Assembly: GCA_023703655.1 (NCBI GenBank) | Contig: CP097973.1 | Coordinates: 106,663-170,662, forward strand | Source: SAR86 cluster bacterium | GTDB taxonomy: Bacteria; Pseudomonadota; Gammaproteobacteria; Magnimaribacterales; D2472 | Length of the DNA stretch: 64,000 nucleotides | Direction of reading: 5' to 3' | In this document: piece by piece, positions 37,381-46,649 of the stretch | Position numbering within the stretch: the stretch's first letter is position 1 | Layout: each line of letters begins with the position of its first letter | Position numbers and translations under genes: made by a program | Notes under the pieces: model-generated | What the model was told of the DNA's origin: nothing | Database searches by the model: none | The model's input: the letters and a program-made list of their open reading frames with translations, nothing else

Positions 37381-37780
37381 ATTTAATCTTACAATCTTTA
37401 TTATTTTTTTGTTGATTATGCCAGGAGTTATAATTTCCGAAGAAAAGCCAGAAGTATATTTTGTAAACATCGCAGATGGTGATAATGTTTCAAATCCTGT
37501 AAAGGTAAATTTTGGTCTTAAAAATTTTGGCGTAGTTCCCGCAGGAATTAATCTTGAATTTGCTGGACATCATCATTTACTGATTGATGTAGATCTTGAA
37601 GATTTTAAAGCCCCAATTCCATCTGATAGTAATCATCTTCATTTTGGAAAAGGTCAAACTGAAACAGTTTTAACTCTCCCAAAAGGGCAGCACACTTTGC
37701 AATTAGTATTAGGTAACTACCTGCACATTCCACATGAGCCACCTATAATGTCCGACAAAATTTTAATAAACGTCAATTAA
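37358..37780 (+). CDS. Exported DUF4399 protein
   Basis: The 140-residue protein has an N-terminal signal peptide (hydrophobic core LTIFIIFLLIMPGVII, about 10-26) followed by a DUF4399 domain: VYFVNIADGDNVSNPVKVNFGLKNFGV, then the conserved GHHHLLID near residue 70 and HLHFGKGQTE. The family function is unknown; the His-rich motif hints at metal binding. An alternative ATG at 37364 would shorten the leader by two residues. Its frame starts inside the flavin reductase gene, and its stop overlaps the convergent tetR gene by 8 bp. Confidence 0.8.
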   Translation: MLMENTCKFNLTIFIIFLLIMPGVIISEEKPEVYFVNIADGDNVSNPVKVNFGLKNFGVVPAGINLEFAGHHHLLIDVDLEDFKAPIPSDSNHLHFGKGQTETVLTLPKGQHTLQLVLGNYLHIPHEPPIMSDKILINVN

Positions 37781-38390
37781 GTAAGCTATTAATACTTTCT
37801 GTAAGAAAAATATCAAGATTACTTTTAGCTTCTCTTAAATTAGATACAGCTCTTGTTTGTTTTATTTGTTTAGATCTGCTCTGCTCAATCTGATTTAATC
37901 CGACCATTCCATGGAGAAAGGCCCAAATTTTTATTGATTTACTTCTTAACTCTGATTCATCATAATTTTTATATCGCCTTAATATCTCATTCAATGATGT
38001 GAAAGTTTGATCTGCTGCATTACTGAGCTCTGGATAGAGAGCAAAATCTGACAAAACAGTCCCAAACATTATGTCGTAAATATTTTTTTGTGAGCTTGCA
38101 AAATGCATGTAGTGAAACATACATTTCATTAATGTAGATTGAGATAATTTTTTGTTATCAGATTCTCTCAAAATGTCATCTATTCCAGACTTTAATTCGT
38201 TAAATCCAGATTTTGCAACTTCTGCAAGAAGATCATTTTTTGTTTTGAAGTGTCTGTATGGAGCAGTTTGTGATACGTTTGCCTCTTTAGCTATTGCACG
38301 CAAGCTCAACTTCTCATAACCATGCTTTTTGCAAAGATTTTCAGCACATTTAACCAATTCAACTCTTAAATTTCCATGGTGATACTTCAT
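37773..38390 (-). CDS. TetR-family transcriptional repressor
   Basis: The protein of 205 residues has an N-terminal helix-turn-helix (SLRAIAKEANVSQTAPYRHFKTKNDLLAEV, about 28-57) in the TetR arrangement and a ligand-binding helical C-terminus of the WHG type. YHHGNLRVELVKCAENLCKKHGYE is typical of this subgroup. It is divergent from the RND pump genes, and a perfect 19-bp palindrome lies between them (38424-38442), so it probably represses both itself and the pump until a ligand binds. The ligand is not known. Its stop overlaps the DUF4399 gene by 8 bp. Confidence 0.9.
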   Translation of the reverse strand: MKYHHGNLRVELVKCAENLCKKHGYEKLSLRAIAKEANVSQTAPYRHFKTKNDLLAEVAKSGFNELKSGIDDILRESDNKKLSQSTLMKCMFHYMHFASSQKNIYDIMFGTVLSDFALYPELSNAADQTFTSLNEILRRYKNYDESELRSKSIKIWAFLHGMVGLNQIEQSRSKQIKQTRAVSNLREAKSNLDIFLTESINSLLN

Positions 38391-38423
38391 AAGATAATCA
38401 ACAAATTGAACACTTTGCCTTGT

Positions 38424-38442
38424 ATGTTAACAGTGTTAACAT
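38424..38442. promoter_or_regulatory. Palindromic TetR operator with candidate pump promoter
   Basis: ATGTTAACA-G-TGTTAACAT is a perfect 9-1-9 inverted repeat centred at 38433 between the divergent tetR (start 38390) and the RND adaptor gene (start 38494). A related half site TGTCAACATTA is at 38462-38472. A candidate promoter for the pump, TTAACA (38436-38441) with TATTGT (38459-38464) and a 17-base spacer, overlaps the right half of the palindrome, so a bound repressor would block it. Binding is inferred and has not been shown. Confidence 0.75.
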
Positions 38443-38493
38443 TAAAATTTTTGATTATTATTGTCAACATTAAAAACAACTTACTAAATTAAG

Positions 38494-39501
38494 ATGCACT
38501 TTAAAACTAATCACACTACCCACCAGAGACCAGTTTTATTGCTCAGTTTATTAATTCTTAGCTTTAGTTATTTTGCTGAATCTATTGAAGTGCTTGATTT
38601 ACAAATACAAAGCCAATACGAGGATATAAAATTAATTCCAGGAAGAATTCTTCCAACGAATATATCAGAGTTGGCATTTGAGATTCCAGGTAAGGTTGCA
38701 GTTGTAAATTCGGACCTTGGAGATTTTGTAAAGAAGGGAGAAATTTTAGCTAAGCTTGATGATAGTGAAATTAATGCAAATTTTATGAAGGCAGAGGCAA
38801 ATTTTATGCTTGCGCAACTCGAACTTGACAGATTTGAAGACTTAAAAGAAAACAGTTTCATTTCTCCACAAGATTATGATCAGGCAAATGCAAAGTTTTT
38901 AGTAGCTAAATCAGAGTTTGAACTAAATAAAGTAAAACTCTCTCAGACATACATCATGGCTCCATATGATGGATTTATTCAACAACGTTATGTTGATGTC
39001 GGAACCATTATTAATCCAGGCATAACAATTTTTGATTTTGTAGATTCGTCGAATGTTGAAGCTCACGTATCTATTCCTGGGAATGACTTAAATGGACTTA
39101 GTCTTGGTTCTGAATATGAATTTGAAATTAATGGAAAGATCCATTTTGCTACTTTTTCAAGAATTGCGCCAATGACTATTGGTGGTTCATCAAATAGGCT
39201 TGGTATTTTCGAGTTTTCAGAATTCTTAAGTCCTGGAAATGTTGGTTATTTAAAGTATAGAAACATTATTAAAAAATCTGGTGCTTGGGTTCCATTACAG
39301 GCTTTATCGGAATCTAATCAAGGCCTATGGAATCTATTTGTTTTGGAAAAACTTGATGATGGCTATAAAGTATTAAAAGAAATTGTTGAACTACATCATG
39401 TTGAAGATGAATATGCATATATTTCAGGAACAATTTCAAATGGAGATCAAGTTGTAGTTGGCGGTGCTTTAAGAGTTATTGAGGGACAATTCCTAAAGTA
39501 A
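38494..39501 (+). CDS. RND efflux periplasmic adaptor (HlyD/AcrA family)
   Basis: The 335-residue membrane-fusion protein has an N-terminal signal (about 12-31) and a split biotinyl-lipoyl domain: GKVAVVNSDLGDFVKKGEILAKLDDSEINA, then after a short coiled-coil hairpin (about 86-140) YIMAPYDGFIQQRYVDVGTIINPG. A beta-barrel and membrane-proximal domain follow. It links an inner-membrane RND pump to an outer-membrane channel. No lipobox is seen. It lies 103 bp from tetR and 4 bp from the pump gene. The channel is likely TolC-like at 217-1602. Confidence 0.92.
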   Translation: MHFKTNHTTHQRPVLLLSLLILSFSYFAESIEVLDLQIQSQYEDIKLIPGRILPTNISELAFEIPGKVAVVNSDLGDFVKKGEILAKLDDSEINANFMKAEANFMLAQLELDRFEDLKENSFISPQDYDQANAKFLVAKSEFELNKVKLSQTYIMAPYDGFIQQRYVDVGTIINPGITIFDFVDSSNVEAHVSIPGNDLNGLSLGSEYEFEINGKIHFATFSRIAPMTIGGSSNRLGIFEFSEFLSPGNVGYLKYRNIIKKSGAWVPLQALSESNQGLWNLFVLEKLDDGYKVLKEIVELHHVEDEYAYISGTISNGDQVVVGGALRVIEGQFLK

Positions 39502-39505
39502 TTTA

Positions 39506-42500
39506 ATGAATCCAATTATAATTTTTCTAAATAGACCAAGAGTCTTCTTATTATCAATAATTTTTATAACGTTATCTGGTTTATTTGCACTTAATTCACT
39601 GCCACGACAAGAAAATCCTGAACTAGCCCAAAGATGGTCAATAGTTAAAGTAGAATTTCCGGGAGCTTCACCTGCACGAATTGAAACTCTAATCCTTGAG
39701 CCTTTAGAGGCCAAACTGAGAGAAGTGTTTGAAGTGAGGCGATTAATTTCAAATGCTTACAATGGCTATAGTACTTCACTTGTAGAAATAAAACATGATG
39801 TTGACCCAGCTTTAATTGAAGATGTTTGGTCAGAAGTTCAAGATAAGATTGATCAGTCATTACCTTTACTACCAATTGGATCAAAAGTTGAATTAATAAG
39901 AAGTAGTGGTCCACCAACTACATTATTATATGGAATTGTTTGGAACGGTCTTGGGGAAGCACCCAAAATCTTAATGACAAGAGTTGCAACAGATTTAAAG
40001 CAAAAGTTAGCATTTGAGGCAGGTACCGAAAAAGCATTCACTTTTGGAGGTGCCAATGAAGAAATTCTAATCGAAGTTGATAATAACAAATTGTCAAACA
40101 TGGGAATCTCTTTGAGCGAACTTTCAAATCTTTTGAGTTCTGCAGATAACAAAAAACCAATTGGGACGATAAATAATGACTCACAGCAAATATTAGTGAA
40201 GTCACTTGAAAATTTTAGGACATTAGATGAGATTAAATCTATTCCAATAAAAGTATTTAACAATACAGAGATAGTTACCATTGGGGATGTGGCGAGCATC
40301 ACAAAGGCTCCAAGGAATCCTGTTGAAGAAATTATTCTACTTGATGGCGAACCAACAGTTTTAGTGGAGGTTAGAGCTGCATTTCGACAACGTATAGACG
40401 ATTATGTTGAAAGAGTAGATGGACTGGTAAAGCAAATAAATCGAGATCTTCCTCAAGAAATTGTTATTAAGAAAATCTATGACGAGTCCTCATATCTAGA
40501 ATCAAGATTTAGAGGATTATCTTTCAGCGTAATTTTTGCAATTGCTATTGTTATTGGAGTGAGTTATTTACTCTTGGGACTGAGATCAGCAATTATAGTT
40601 GGTACTACAATTCCATTAGCAATCTTTTTAGTATTGTTTGGCTGTAATATTATTGGCCTACCACTTCACCAAACATCCATTACTGGAATTATTATTGCGC
40701 TTGGTTTATTGATAGATAATGCAATTATCATGGTTGAAGACTATAAATTTAGACGACGTTCAGGAAATACCCCAAGAGAGTCAGCATTGACATCATTCAA
40801 TCATTTGTGGGTACCATTGGCAGCAGCAACTGCTACAACAGTATTGGCATTCTTGCCAATTGCAAGTGGTAAAGGTCCAAGCACTGAATTTGTTGGTGGC
40901 ATGGCGGTAACTGTTATATTTTCAATCACAAGTTCTTTCCTATTAGCATTATTTGTCACCCCCGTTTTATTGAATTACATGGAAAAGATTGAATATTTTA
41001 AAGATAACAAGCTTGCACTTGAAGGTTATAGCAATGCGAAGCTTCGTATGGACTACAAAACTTTTCTTACGTGGTGTTTTGATAAACCCCACAGGGGAAT
41101 AATGTTATCTTTAATTCTGCCCACTATTGGTTTTTTATCATTTCCATTTATTGACCATGATTTTTTTCCAGAGCTTGATAGAAATATGTTCAGAGTTATA
41201 GTTGAGCTTCCACCAAACTCCTCAATAGAGCTCACTGAAAAGAGAATTCAAAAATTAAGAGAGTCTATTTATCAGGAAGCAGATTTTAAAATTGAAAGTG
41301 ACACTTGGTACGTAGGTAGAAACTTACCTAGAATCCTGTATAACGTTATTGGTGGTGATACACCTTTAGGCAATAATCATGTCGCTGATGCATTTTTCAT
41401 ATCTGGTGATTATCAATCAATGAAAAAGAATTTGCCGAAATTAGCAAAATCTATTGTGATGAATAATCCAGATATTAAAATTATTATTAACAAATTTGAT
41501 TCTGGCCCACCTGTTTTTGCCTCAATAGAATATAGGTTAATGGGTGACAATACTTCAGTTCTTAAAGAGTTGGGCAGCAAACTTGAGCTTATTTTAAGCA
41601 CTGGATCAAATGTATATTTAACAAAATCTGAATTATCTCAAACAAGTGCAAATGTGCAAATTAAATTTGATGAATCAAAATTGTCTGTTTCTAATATTAA
41701 TAACGACTATTTCACGCAGGAACTTTCTATTGCAACTCAAGGAAAATTTGTAGGCACTATGCTTGATGGAAATAAAGAAATCCCTGTACGAATTAGAGGC
41801 CAAAGATATCAGAGCATCGAGGACGTAATAAAGTTTATTGTATTTCCAAATAACTCCACAATTGATTTTGCAGGAAGTTATGGAGATTTAAAATTGTCTG
41901 CAATGCCAAGTGTTCTGACAAGATTTAAAGGAGTTAAGCAAAATGGTATCCAAGCATGGATATGGCCAGGCGAACTTCCTTCTGCAACTGAAATATCAAT
42001 AAAAAAGGATGTTCAAGATTTTATAAATAACCTACCTCAAGGATATAGTATCGAAGTTGCCGGTGAGGCTGCCGAAAGGTCTGAATCAAGAAGCCAAATA
42101 TTTTCATCTGCAACAATATTTTTTATTTTGATTGGCATAGCTTTAATTTCTGCATTAAATTCTTTTCGAGAAACAGTGTTGATATTAAGCGTTGCAATCA
42201 TGTGCTTAGGATTAGCATTTATTGGACTAGTTATTGGACAAGCCAATTTTGGATTTATGAGCTTGGTAGGTGCTGTAGGTCTTATTGGATTATCTATAAA
42301 TGACTCAATAATAGTTTTATCTCATTTAAAAGAACAAAATAATAATAAAAATATCAATAAAAAAGAAATAGTTGATGTTGTTATACGTTCTTCAAGACAT
42401 ATCTTTACAACCTCATTAACTACTTTTGGAGGCTTGTTACCAGTTTTAATCTTTAGCGTGCTATATCAACCTCTTGCTTGGGCGATGGCTGCAGGTGTTC

Positions 42501-42568
42501 TGGGGGCTACTTTTACAGCGTTACTATACATACCATCAATGTATATTATTAAAATTAAAATCAACTAG
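39506..42568 (+). CDS. RND efflux permease (AcrB/MdtB-like, HAE-1 type)
   Basis: This large inner-membrane transporter of 1020 residues has two halves, each with six membrane helices and a periplasmic porter loop. IIALGLLIDNAIIMVEDY in TM4 carries the proton-relay aspartate region, and a second GLIGLSINDSIIVLSH is in TM10. FVTPVLLNYME and TTVLAFLPIASG are RND motifs. It uses the proton gradient to export drugs or other amphiphiles. Compared with AcrB it lacks some loop length. It is coexpressed with the adaptor (4-bp gap); its 3' end overlaps bamD by 4 bp. Heavy-metal (CzcA) type is less likely. Confidence 0.93.
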   Translation: MNPIIIFLNRPRVFLLSIIFITLSGLFALNSLPRQENPELAQRWSIVKVEFPGASPARIETLILEPLEAKLREVFEVRRLISNAYNGYSTSLVEIKHDVDPALIEDVWSEVQDKIDQSLPLLPIGSKVELIRSSGPPTTLLYGIVWNGLGEAPKILMTRVATDLKQKLAFEAGTEKAFTFGGANEEILIEVDNNKLSNMGISLSELSNLLSSADNKKPIGTINNDSQQILVKSLENFRTLDEIKSIPIKVFNNTEIVTIGDVASITKAPRNPVEEIILLDGEPTVLVEVRAAFRQRIDDYVERVDGLVKQINRDLPQEIVIKKIYDESSYLESRFRGLSFSVIFAIAIVIGVSYLLLGLRSAIIVGTTIPLAIFLVLFGCNIIGLPLHQTSITGIIIALGLLIDNAIIMVEDYKFRRRSGNTPRESALTSFNHLWVPLAAATATTVLAFLPIASGKGPSTEFVGGMAVTVIFSITSSFLLALFVTPVLLNYMEKIEYFKDNKLALEGYSNAKLRMDYKTFLTWCFDKPHRGIMLSLILPTIGFLSFPFIDHDFFPELDRNMFRVIVELPPNSSIELTEKRIQKLRESIYQEADFKIESDTWYVGRNLPRILYNVIGGDTPLGNNHVADAFFISGDYQSMKKNLPKLAKSIVMNNPDIKIIINKFDSGPPVFASIEYRLMGDNTSVLKELGSKLELILSTGSNVYLTKSELSQTSANVQIKFDESKLSVSNINNDYFTQELSIATQGKFVGTMLDGNKEIPVRIRGQRYQSIEDVIKFIVFPNNSTIDFAGSYGDLKLSAMPSVLTRFKGVKQNGIQAWIWPGELPSATEISIKKDVQDFINNLPQGYSIEVAGEAAERSESRSQIFSSATIFFILIGIALISALNSFRETVLILSVAIMCLGLAFIGLVIGQANFGFMSLVGAVGLIGLSINDSIIVLSHLKEQNNNKNINKKEIVDVVIRSSRHIFTTSLTTFGGLLPVLIFSVLYQPLAWAMAAGVLGATFTALLYIPSMYIIKIKIN

Positions 42569-43356
42569 TTAGGTTTAGGTATATCCGACAAGAAATTATC
42601 TGAAATATTTTGATTTGCAGTCTCATTTATTCTTATGGTTTTCTCAACTTCCTCTGCTAAGTCTAAATAGCCTAATTCCAGATAACTTTTTTTCATTATC
42701 TCAAGTGCTTTGAGGTTTTCAGATGAATTAGGTATATTCTCAATTACATACTTCGCTCTTCTCAATGAAGCTATATAGGCTTCTCTTTTGATATAATACT
42801 CTGCCGCAGCTAACTCATGCTTTGCAATAATATTTCTTAAGAAAATCAATCTCTGATTTGCATATGGCGCATATTGACTTTTAGAAAACCTAGTCAGAAA
42901 TTCTGATAATTCATTGAAAGATTGTTTTGCTCCTGAGATATCCCTTCTAGCAAGACTTCCCTTAAAAACTCTTGCAAAAAAACTATTGTCTCTGGTATAA
43001 CTTGCGAGCCCCCTCATGAAATAAGCATAATCAATATTAGGATGACGCGGATGCAATCTAATGAATTTTTCAGCTGCACTATGCGCAGCCTCATCATCTC
43101 CCATCATGTAATTAGCATAAATTAATTCTGCTTGGGCTTGCTCAGCGAATCTTCCAAATGGATATCTTGTTTCAATCATTTCTAATGACTGTATAGCAGC
43201 AAAATAATTTTTAGCATTCATCCTGCGTTGCGCTAATTCATAGTATTGTTGCTCAGGTTGTTCAATTACCTCTTTATTAGATGAACATCCTATTGATACT
43301 ATTAATGAAATTAAAAATATAACTAGATAGGTAGTGTATGAAAAAGTACTATGCAT
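42565..43356 (-). CDS. bamD: Outer-membrane assembly lipoprotein BamD
   Basis: The 263-residue lipoprotein has a long signal peptide and lipobox VSIGC (Cys24). The mature part has five TPR-like repeats typical of BamD/ComL: YYELAQRRMNAKNYFAAIQSLEMIETRYPFGRFAEQAQAELIYANY, then RLHPRHPNIDYAYFMRGLASY, which are strongly conserved. BamD is the essential partner of BamA in inserting outer-membrane proteins, including the TonB receptor and TolC-like channel found here. It is divergent from rluD, as in E. coli, with a 65-bp gap. Confidence 0.94.
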   Translation of the reverse strand: MHSTFSYTTYLVIFLISLIVSIGCSSNKEVIEQPEQQYYELAQRRMNAKNYFAAIQSLEMIETRYPFGRFAEQAQAELIYANYMMGDDEAAHSAAEKFIRLHPRHPNIDYAYFMRGLASYTRDNSFFARVFKGSLARRDISGAKQSFNELSEFLTRFSKSQYAPYANQRLIFLRNIIAKHELAAAEYYIKREAYIASLRRAKYVIENIPNSSENLKALEIMKKSYLELGYLDLAEEVEKTIRINETANQNISDNFLSDIPKPN

Positions 43357-43421
43357 ATTAATATTTTACCTTTTATAGCATGTGCTTAGTAAAATAAAAT
43401 TTTTTTGGTGATATTCAAGAC

Positions 43422-44360
43422 ATGATTAGAGATAAATTTTTTGTTGATGAAACAATGCATGGAACCAGACTTGATATTGCAATCACTAAATATCTTAAAA
43501 AAAAGTACTCTAGAAACCAAATTAAAAATTTCATACTTGATGGATGCGTTCAGATCAATGACGAAAATTGTAAGCCTAAAGATAAGTTAGTTAGTGGAGA
43601 CGAAATAGAGTTTAATTTTAATGATAATCATGATTCTTCTTGGATGCCTGAAAAAATAAATTTTAATGTTTTAGATGAAACGAACGATTACATTATTGTT
43701 GAAAAATCGCCAAATTTGATAATGCATCCTGGAGCAGGAAATGAGCAAGGAACTCTAGCCAATGGACTATTGTTTAGGTTTCCTGAGCTAGCAAAATTGC
43801 CTAGAAGTGGAATCGTGCACAGACTTGATAAAGATACTTCTGGTCTTGTAGTGGTAGCAAAAACAAATGAGTTCAGGAATCATATTGTTTCAGAGTTTCA
43901 AAATAGGAATGTTAAGAAATATTATTACGCACTCATTAAAGGAAACATTTTAGGTCAAATAATTATCAATGAACCAATACTTCGTGATAGAAGTAATCGT
44001 ATTAGGATGACAGTTGGTCAATCTGGAAGAGAAGCCACATCTATAGTTAAGAATGTTGAAACATTTGAGTTCTATTCTCTTGTCGAAGTTGAAATCCTAA
44101 CTGGAAGGACTCATCAGATTAGGGTACATATGGATTTTAATAAGACTCCAGTAATTGGAGACAAGATTTATGGTCATAGAAATCAACTTGCTAAAAATTT
44201 ATCAAAAGAGAAAATTGATGCCATTCAACAATTTCCAAGACAAGCTTTGCATGCATGCAAATTATCATTCACGTCAAAAAATAATTCAGAATATGTTTCT
44301 TATCAATCTGAGCTTCCAAAAGATATAAAAGAGCTAATAAACGTATTGAAAAAGACATGA
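43422..44360 (+). CDS. rluD: 23S rRNA pseudouridine synthase D
   Basis: This RluA-family pseudouridine synthase has 312 residues. An N-terminal S4 RNA-binding domain (RLDIAITKYLKKKYSRNQIKNFILDGCVQIN, about 17-46) is followed by the catalytic domain with HRLDKDTSG (catalytic Asp136) and EILTGRTHQIRVHM. RluD makes pseudouridines 1911, 1915 and 1917 of 23S helix 69; its product at 1915 is then methylated by RlmH, encoded at 12566. It is divergent from bamD, the conserved gammaproteobacterial neighbour. RluC is the alternative but the bamD link favours RluD. Confidence 0.93.
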   Translation: MIRDKFFVDETMHGTRLDIAITKYLKKKYSRNQIKNFILDGCVQINDENCKPKDKLVSGDEIEFNFNDNHDSSWMPEKINFNVLDETNDYIIVEKSPNLIMHPGAGNEQGTLANGLLFRFPELAKLPRSGIVHRLDKDTSGLVVVAKTNEFRNHIVSEFQNRNVKKYYYALIKGNILGQIIINEPILRDRSNRIRMTVGQSGREATSIVKNVETFEFYSLVEVEILTGRTHQIRVHMDFNKTPVIGDKIYGHRNQLAKNLSKEKIDAIQQFPRQALHACKLSFTSKNNSEYVSYQSELPKDIKELINVLKKT

Positions 44361-44374
44361 TGCGAGCAATATAC

Positions 44375-44402
44375 TTGAATTTAACGTAGATTAGGGTATA
44401 AA
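44375..44402 (+). promoter_or_regulatory. Candidate sigma-70 promoter for ilvIHC
   Basis: TTGAAT at 44375-44380 and TATAAA at 44397-44402 are 16 bases apart in the 63-bp gap between rluD and ilvI. The transcript would start near 44409, about 15 nt before the ATG at 44424, too short for a leader-peptide attenuator. No leucine- or valine-rich leader frame was seen. Read by eye only. Confidence 0.5.
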
Positions 44403-44423
44403 ACATCTTCAATTTTTATATAT

Positions 44424-46160
44424 ATGAAGTACTCAGGTGGAGAATTATTACTTAAAGCCCTTAAAGATGAGGGGGTGAAATTTATCTTTGGATATCCTGG
44501 TGGAGCTGCATTACACATATATGATGCAATTTTTAGACAAAAATATGTTGATCATATTCTAGTAAGGCATGAACAGGGAGCTACCCATGCAGCAGATGGT
44601 TATTCAAGAGCTACTGGAAAACCTGGCGTTGTATTAGTAACTTCTGGTCCAGGTGCGACGAATGCTATAACAGGATTAGCTACTGCTTTTATGGACTCAA
44701 TTCCACTAGTAGTAATTTCCGGTCAGGTACAAAGTCATTTAATTGGAACCGATTCGTTTCAAGAAACAGATATGATTGGTGTTTCAAGACCGATAGTAAA
44801 GCATAGTTATTTGGTTCAAAGTGCTGAGGAAATCCCTAGCATTGTTCAAGAAGCTTTTTATATTGCTCAAACCGGAAGACCTGGTCCTGTAGTGATAGAT
44901 ATACCAAAAGATAAAACCGATCCGTTACATAAATATAAATATAAAAAACCTGCAAAACCATATTTGAGATCATATCAACCCAAAATAAAGCCTCATCCAG
45001 GTCAAATTAAAAAAGCTGCTAAAGCAATATTATCCTCTGAACGTCCAGTTATTTATGCAGGGGGCGGAGCAATTTACTCCAACGCAGCAAAAGAATTATC
45101 TGAACTGAATAAAATACTAAAAGTACCTGTCACAAATACTTTAATGGGATTAGGAGTCTATCCTGCAAAAAATAAACTTTTTTTAGGAATGCTAGGCATG
45201 CATGGAACTTACCAAGCAAATATGGCAATGCACAATGCCGATCTAATTTTAGCTGTCGGTTCAAGATTCGATGATCGAATTACAAATACGCCATCATTAT
45301 TTGCTCCTAATGCTAAGATTATTCACATTGATGTAGATCCAGCATCTATTTCTAAGATAATCAAAGCAGATATTCCCATTGTTGGTCAAGTCAAAGACTC
45401 ATTACAGGCTTTAATTAAGGAGATTAAAAGATCGAAAATTAAGATTGATACTGATGCAATCGATATTTGGAATATCCAGATTGATAAGTGGAGAAAAAAG
45501 CATGGACTAGATCATGACCTTTATCAAAAAAAACTAAAGTCCAAAATGATCATGCCTCAAGTTGTAGTCCAAGAACTTTATAATGTTACCAAAGGTAATG
45601 CTTATGTCACTTCTGATGTGGGCCAGCATCAAATGTTTGTTGCTCAATACTATCACTTCAATAAACCAAGAAGATGGATTAATTCTGGTGGGCTTGGAAC
45701 TATGGGATTTGGATTACCAGCTGCCTTAGGTGTGAAATTGGCTTTTCCAAAACAAGAAGTTGTTTGTGTGACTGGTGAAGGAAGTATTCAAATGTGTATT
45801 CAAGAGCTTTCAACATGTCTGCAATACGGATTACCCATCAAAGTTGTTAATATTAACAATGAAGCGCTTGGCATGGTTAGGCAGTGGCAAGATATGAATT
45901 ATGGAGGGAGACATTCAGCAAGCACATATCAAAATTCGCTTCCTGATTTTGTAAAGCTTACTGAGTCCTATGGACATGTTGGACTTAAAGTAACAAAACC
46001 ATCCAATCTAAGAAAAACCTTGGAAAAATCATTTGCTATGAAAGATAAACTTGTTTTTATAGATGTCTTAGTTGATCCCAATGAACACGTTTACCCGATG
46101 TTAGTAGCTCCTAATGGCAGCATGAAAGATATGTGGTTAAGTAAGAATAAAAAGACATGA
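44424..46160 (+). CDS. ilvI: Acetolactate synthase, large (catalytic) subunit
   Basis: This thiamine-diphosphate enzyme of 578 residues makes acetolactate and acetohydroxybutyrate, the first common step of branched-chain amino-acid synthesis. Glu50 in VRHEQGATHAADGYSRATGK activates ThDP. SGPGATNAITGLATAFMDSIP and QETDMIGVSRPIVKHSYLV are typical. The ThDP-metal motif reads GEGSIQMCIQELSTCLQYG, with GEG in place of the more common GDG. It overlaps ilvH by 4 bp. The pairing with an IlvH-type regulatory subunit supports the anabolic, feedback-controlled form (IlvI or IlvB type). Confidence 0.95.
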   Translation: MKYSGGELLLKALKDEGVKFIFGYPGGAALHIYDAIFRQKYVDHILVRHEQGATHAADGYSRATGKPGVVLVTSGPGATNAITGLATAFMDSIPLVVISGQVQSHLIGTDSFQETDMIGVSRPIVKHSYLVQSAEEIPSIVQEAFYIAQTGRPGPVVIDIPKDKTDPLHKYKYKKPAKPYLRSYQPKIKPHPGQIKKAAKAILSSERPVIYAGGGAIYSNAAKELSELNKILKVPVTNTLMGLGVYPAKNKLFLGMLGMHGTYQANMAMHNADLILAVGSRFDDRITNTPSLFAPNAKIIHIDVDPASISKIIKADIPIVGQVKDSLQALIKEIKRSKIKIDTDAIDIWNIQIDKWRKKHGLDHDLYQKKLKSKMIMPQVVVQELYNVTKGNAYVTSDVGQHQMFVAQYYHFNKPRRWINSGGLGTMGFGLPAALGVKLAFPKQEVVCVTGEGSIQMCIQELSTCLQYGLPIKVVNINNEALGMVRQWQDMNYGGRHSASTYQNSLPDFVKLTESYGHVGLKVTKPSNLRKTLEKSFAMKDKLVFIDVLVDPNEHVYPMLVAPNGSMKDMWLSKNKKT

Positions 46161-46642
46161 AAAGAACAATCTCAATTTTAATTGAAAACAAGCCAGGTGC
46201 ATTGGCAAGAGCAGTTGGATTATTTCATCAAAGAGGATACAACATCGAATCTTTGAATGTGGCACCATTAACAGATGGCACCTATTCAAGAATGACAGTG
46301 ATTACAAAAGGAACAGAAAATGTTGTAGAGCAGATCACTAAGCAAATTAATAAACTCATTGATGTTATAAAGGTTTCAGATTTGTCAGAAGGAGAGCATC
46401 ACGAAATTGAGCTTATAATTTTTAAATTTATAAAATCAAAATATAATACTAGAATTCAAAAAATCTTGAGGAAAAAAAAGATATCAGTAATTGAAAGATC
46501 TGATGTAGTGACCGTCGCAATTATTGATGAAAATTCAGACTTTGATAGTTTAGTTAAGAGCATAGGAAAAAATAACATTCATGAGATTGTAAGATCTGGT
46601 GGAGTAGGTATACATGAAACAGAGAAGAATCTAAACCTATAG
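46157..46642 (+). CDS. ilvH: Acetolactate synthase, small (regulatory) subunit
   Basis: The 161-residue protein has an N-terminal ACT domain ([34 protein letters not shown]) with the valine-binding pattern, and a second ferredoxin-like domain with [13 protein letters not shown]. It activates IlvI and makes it sensitive to valine. It follows ilvI with an ATGA overlap and precedes ilvC by 7 bp with a clear AGGAG site at 46642-46646. No truncation is seen. Confidence 0.95.
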   Translation: MKRTISILIENKPGALARAVGLFHQRGYNIESLNVAPLTDGTYSRMTVITKGTENVVEQITKQINKLIDVIKVSDLSEGEHHEIELIIFKFIKSKYNTRIQKILRKKKISVIERSDVVTVAIIDENSDFDSLVKSIGKNNIHEIVRSGGVGIHETEKNLNL

Positions 46643-46649
46643 GAGACAA

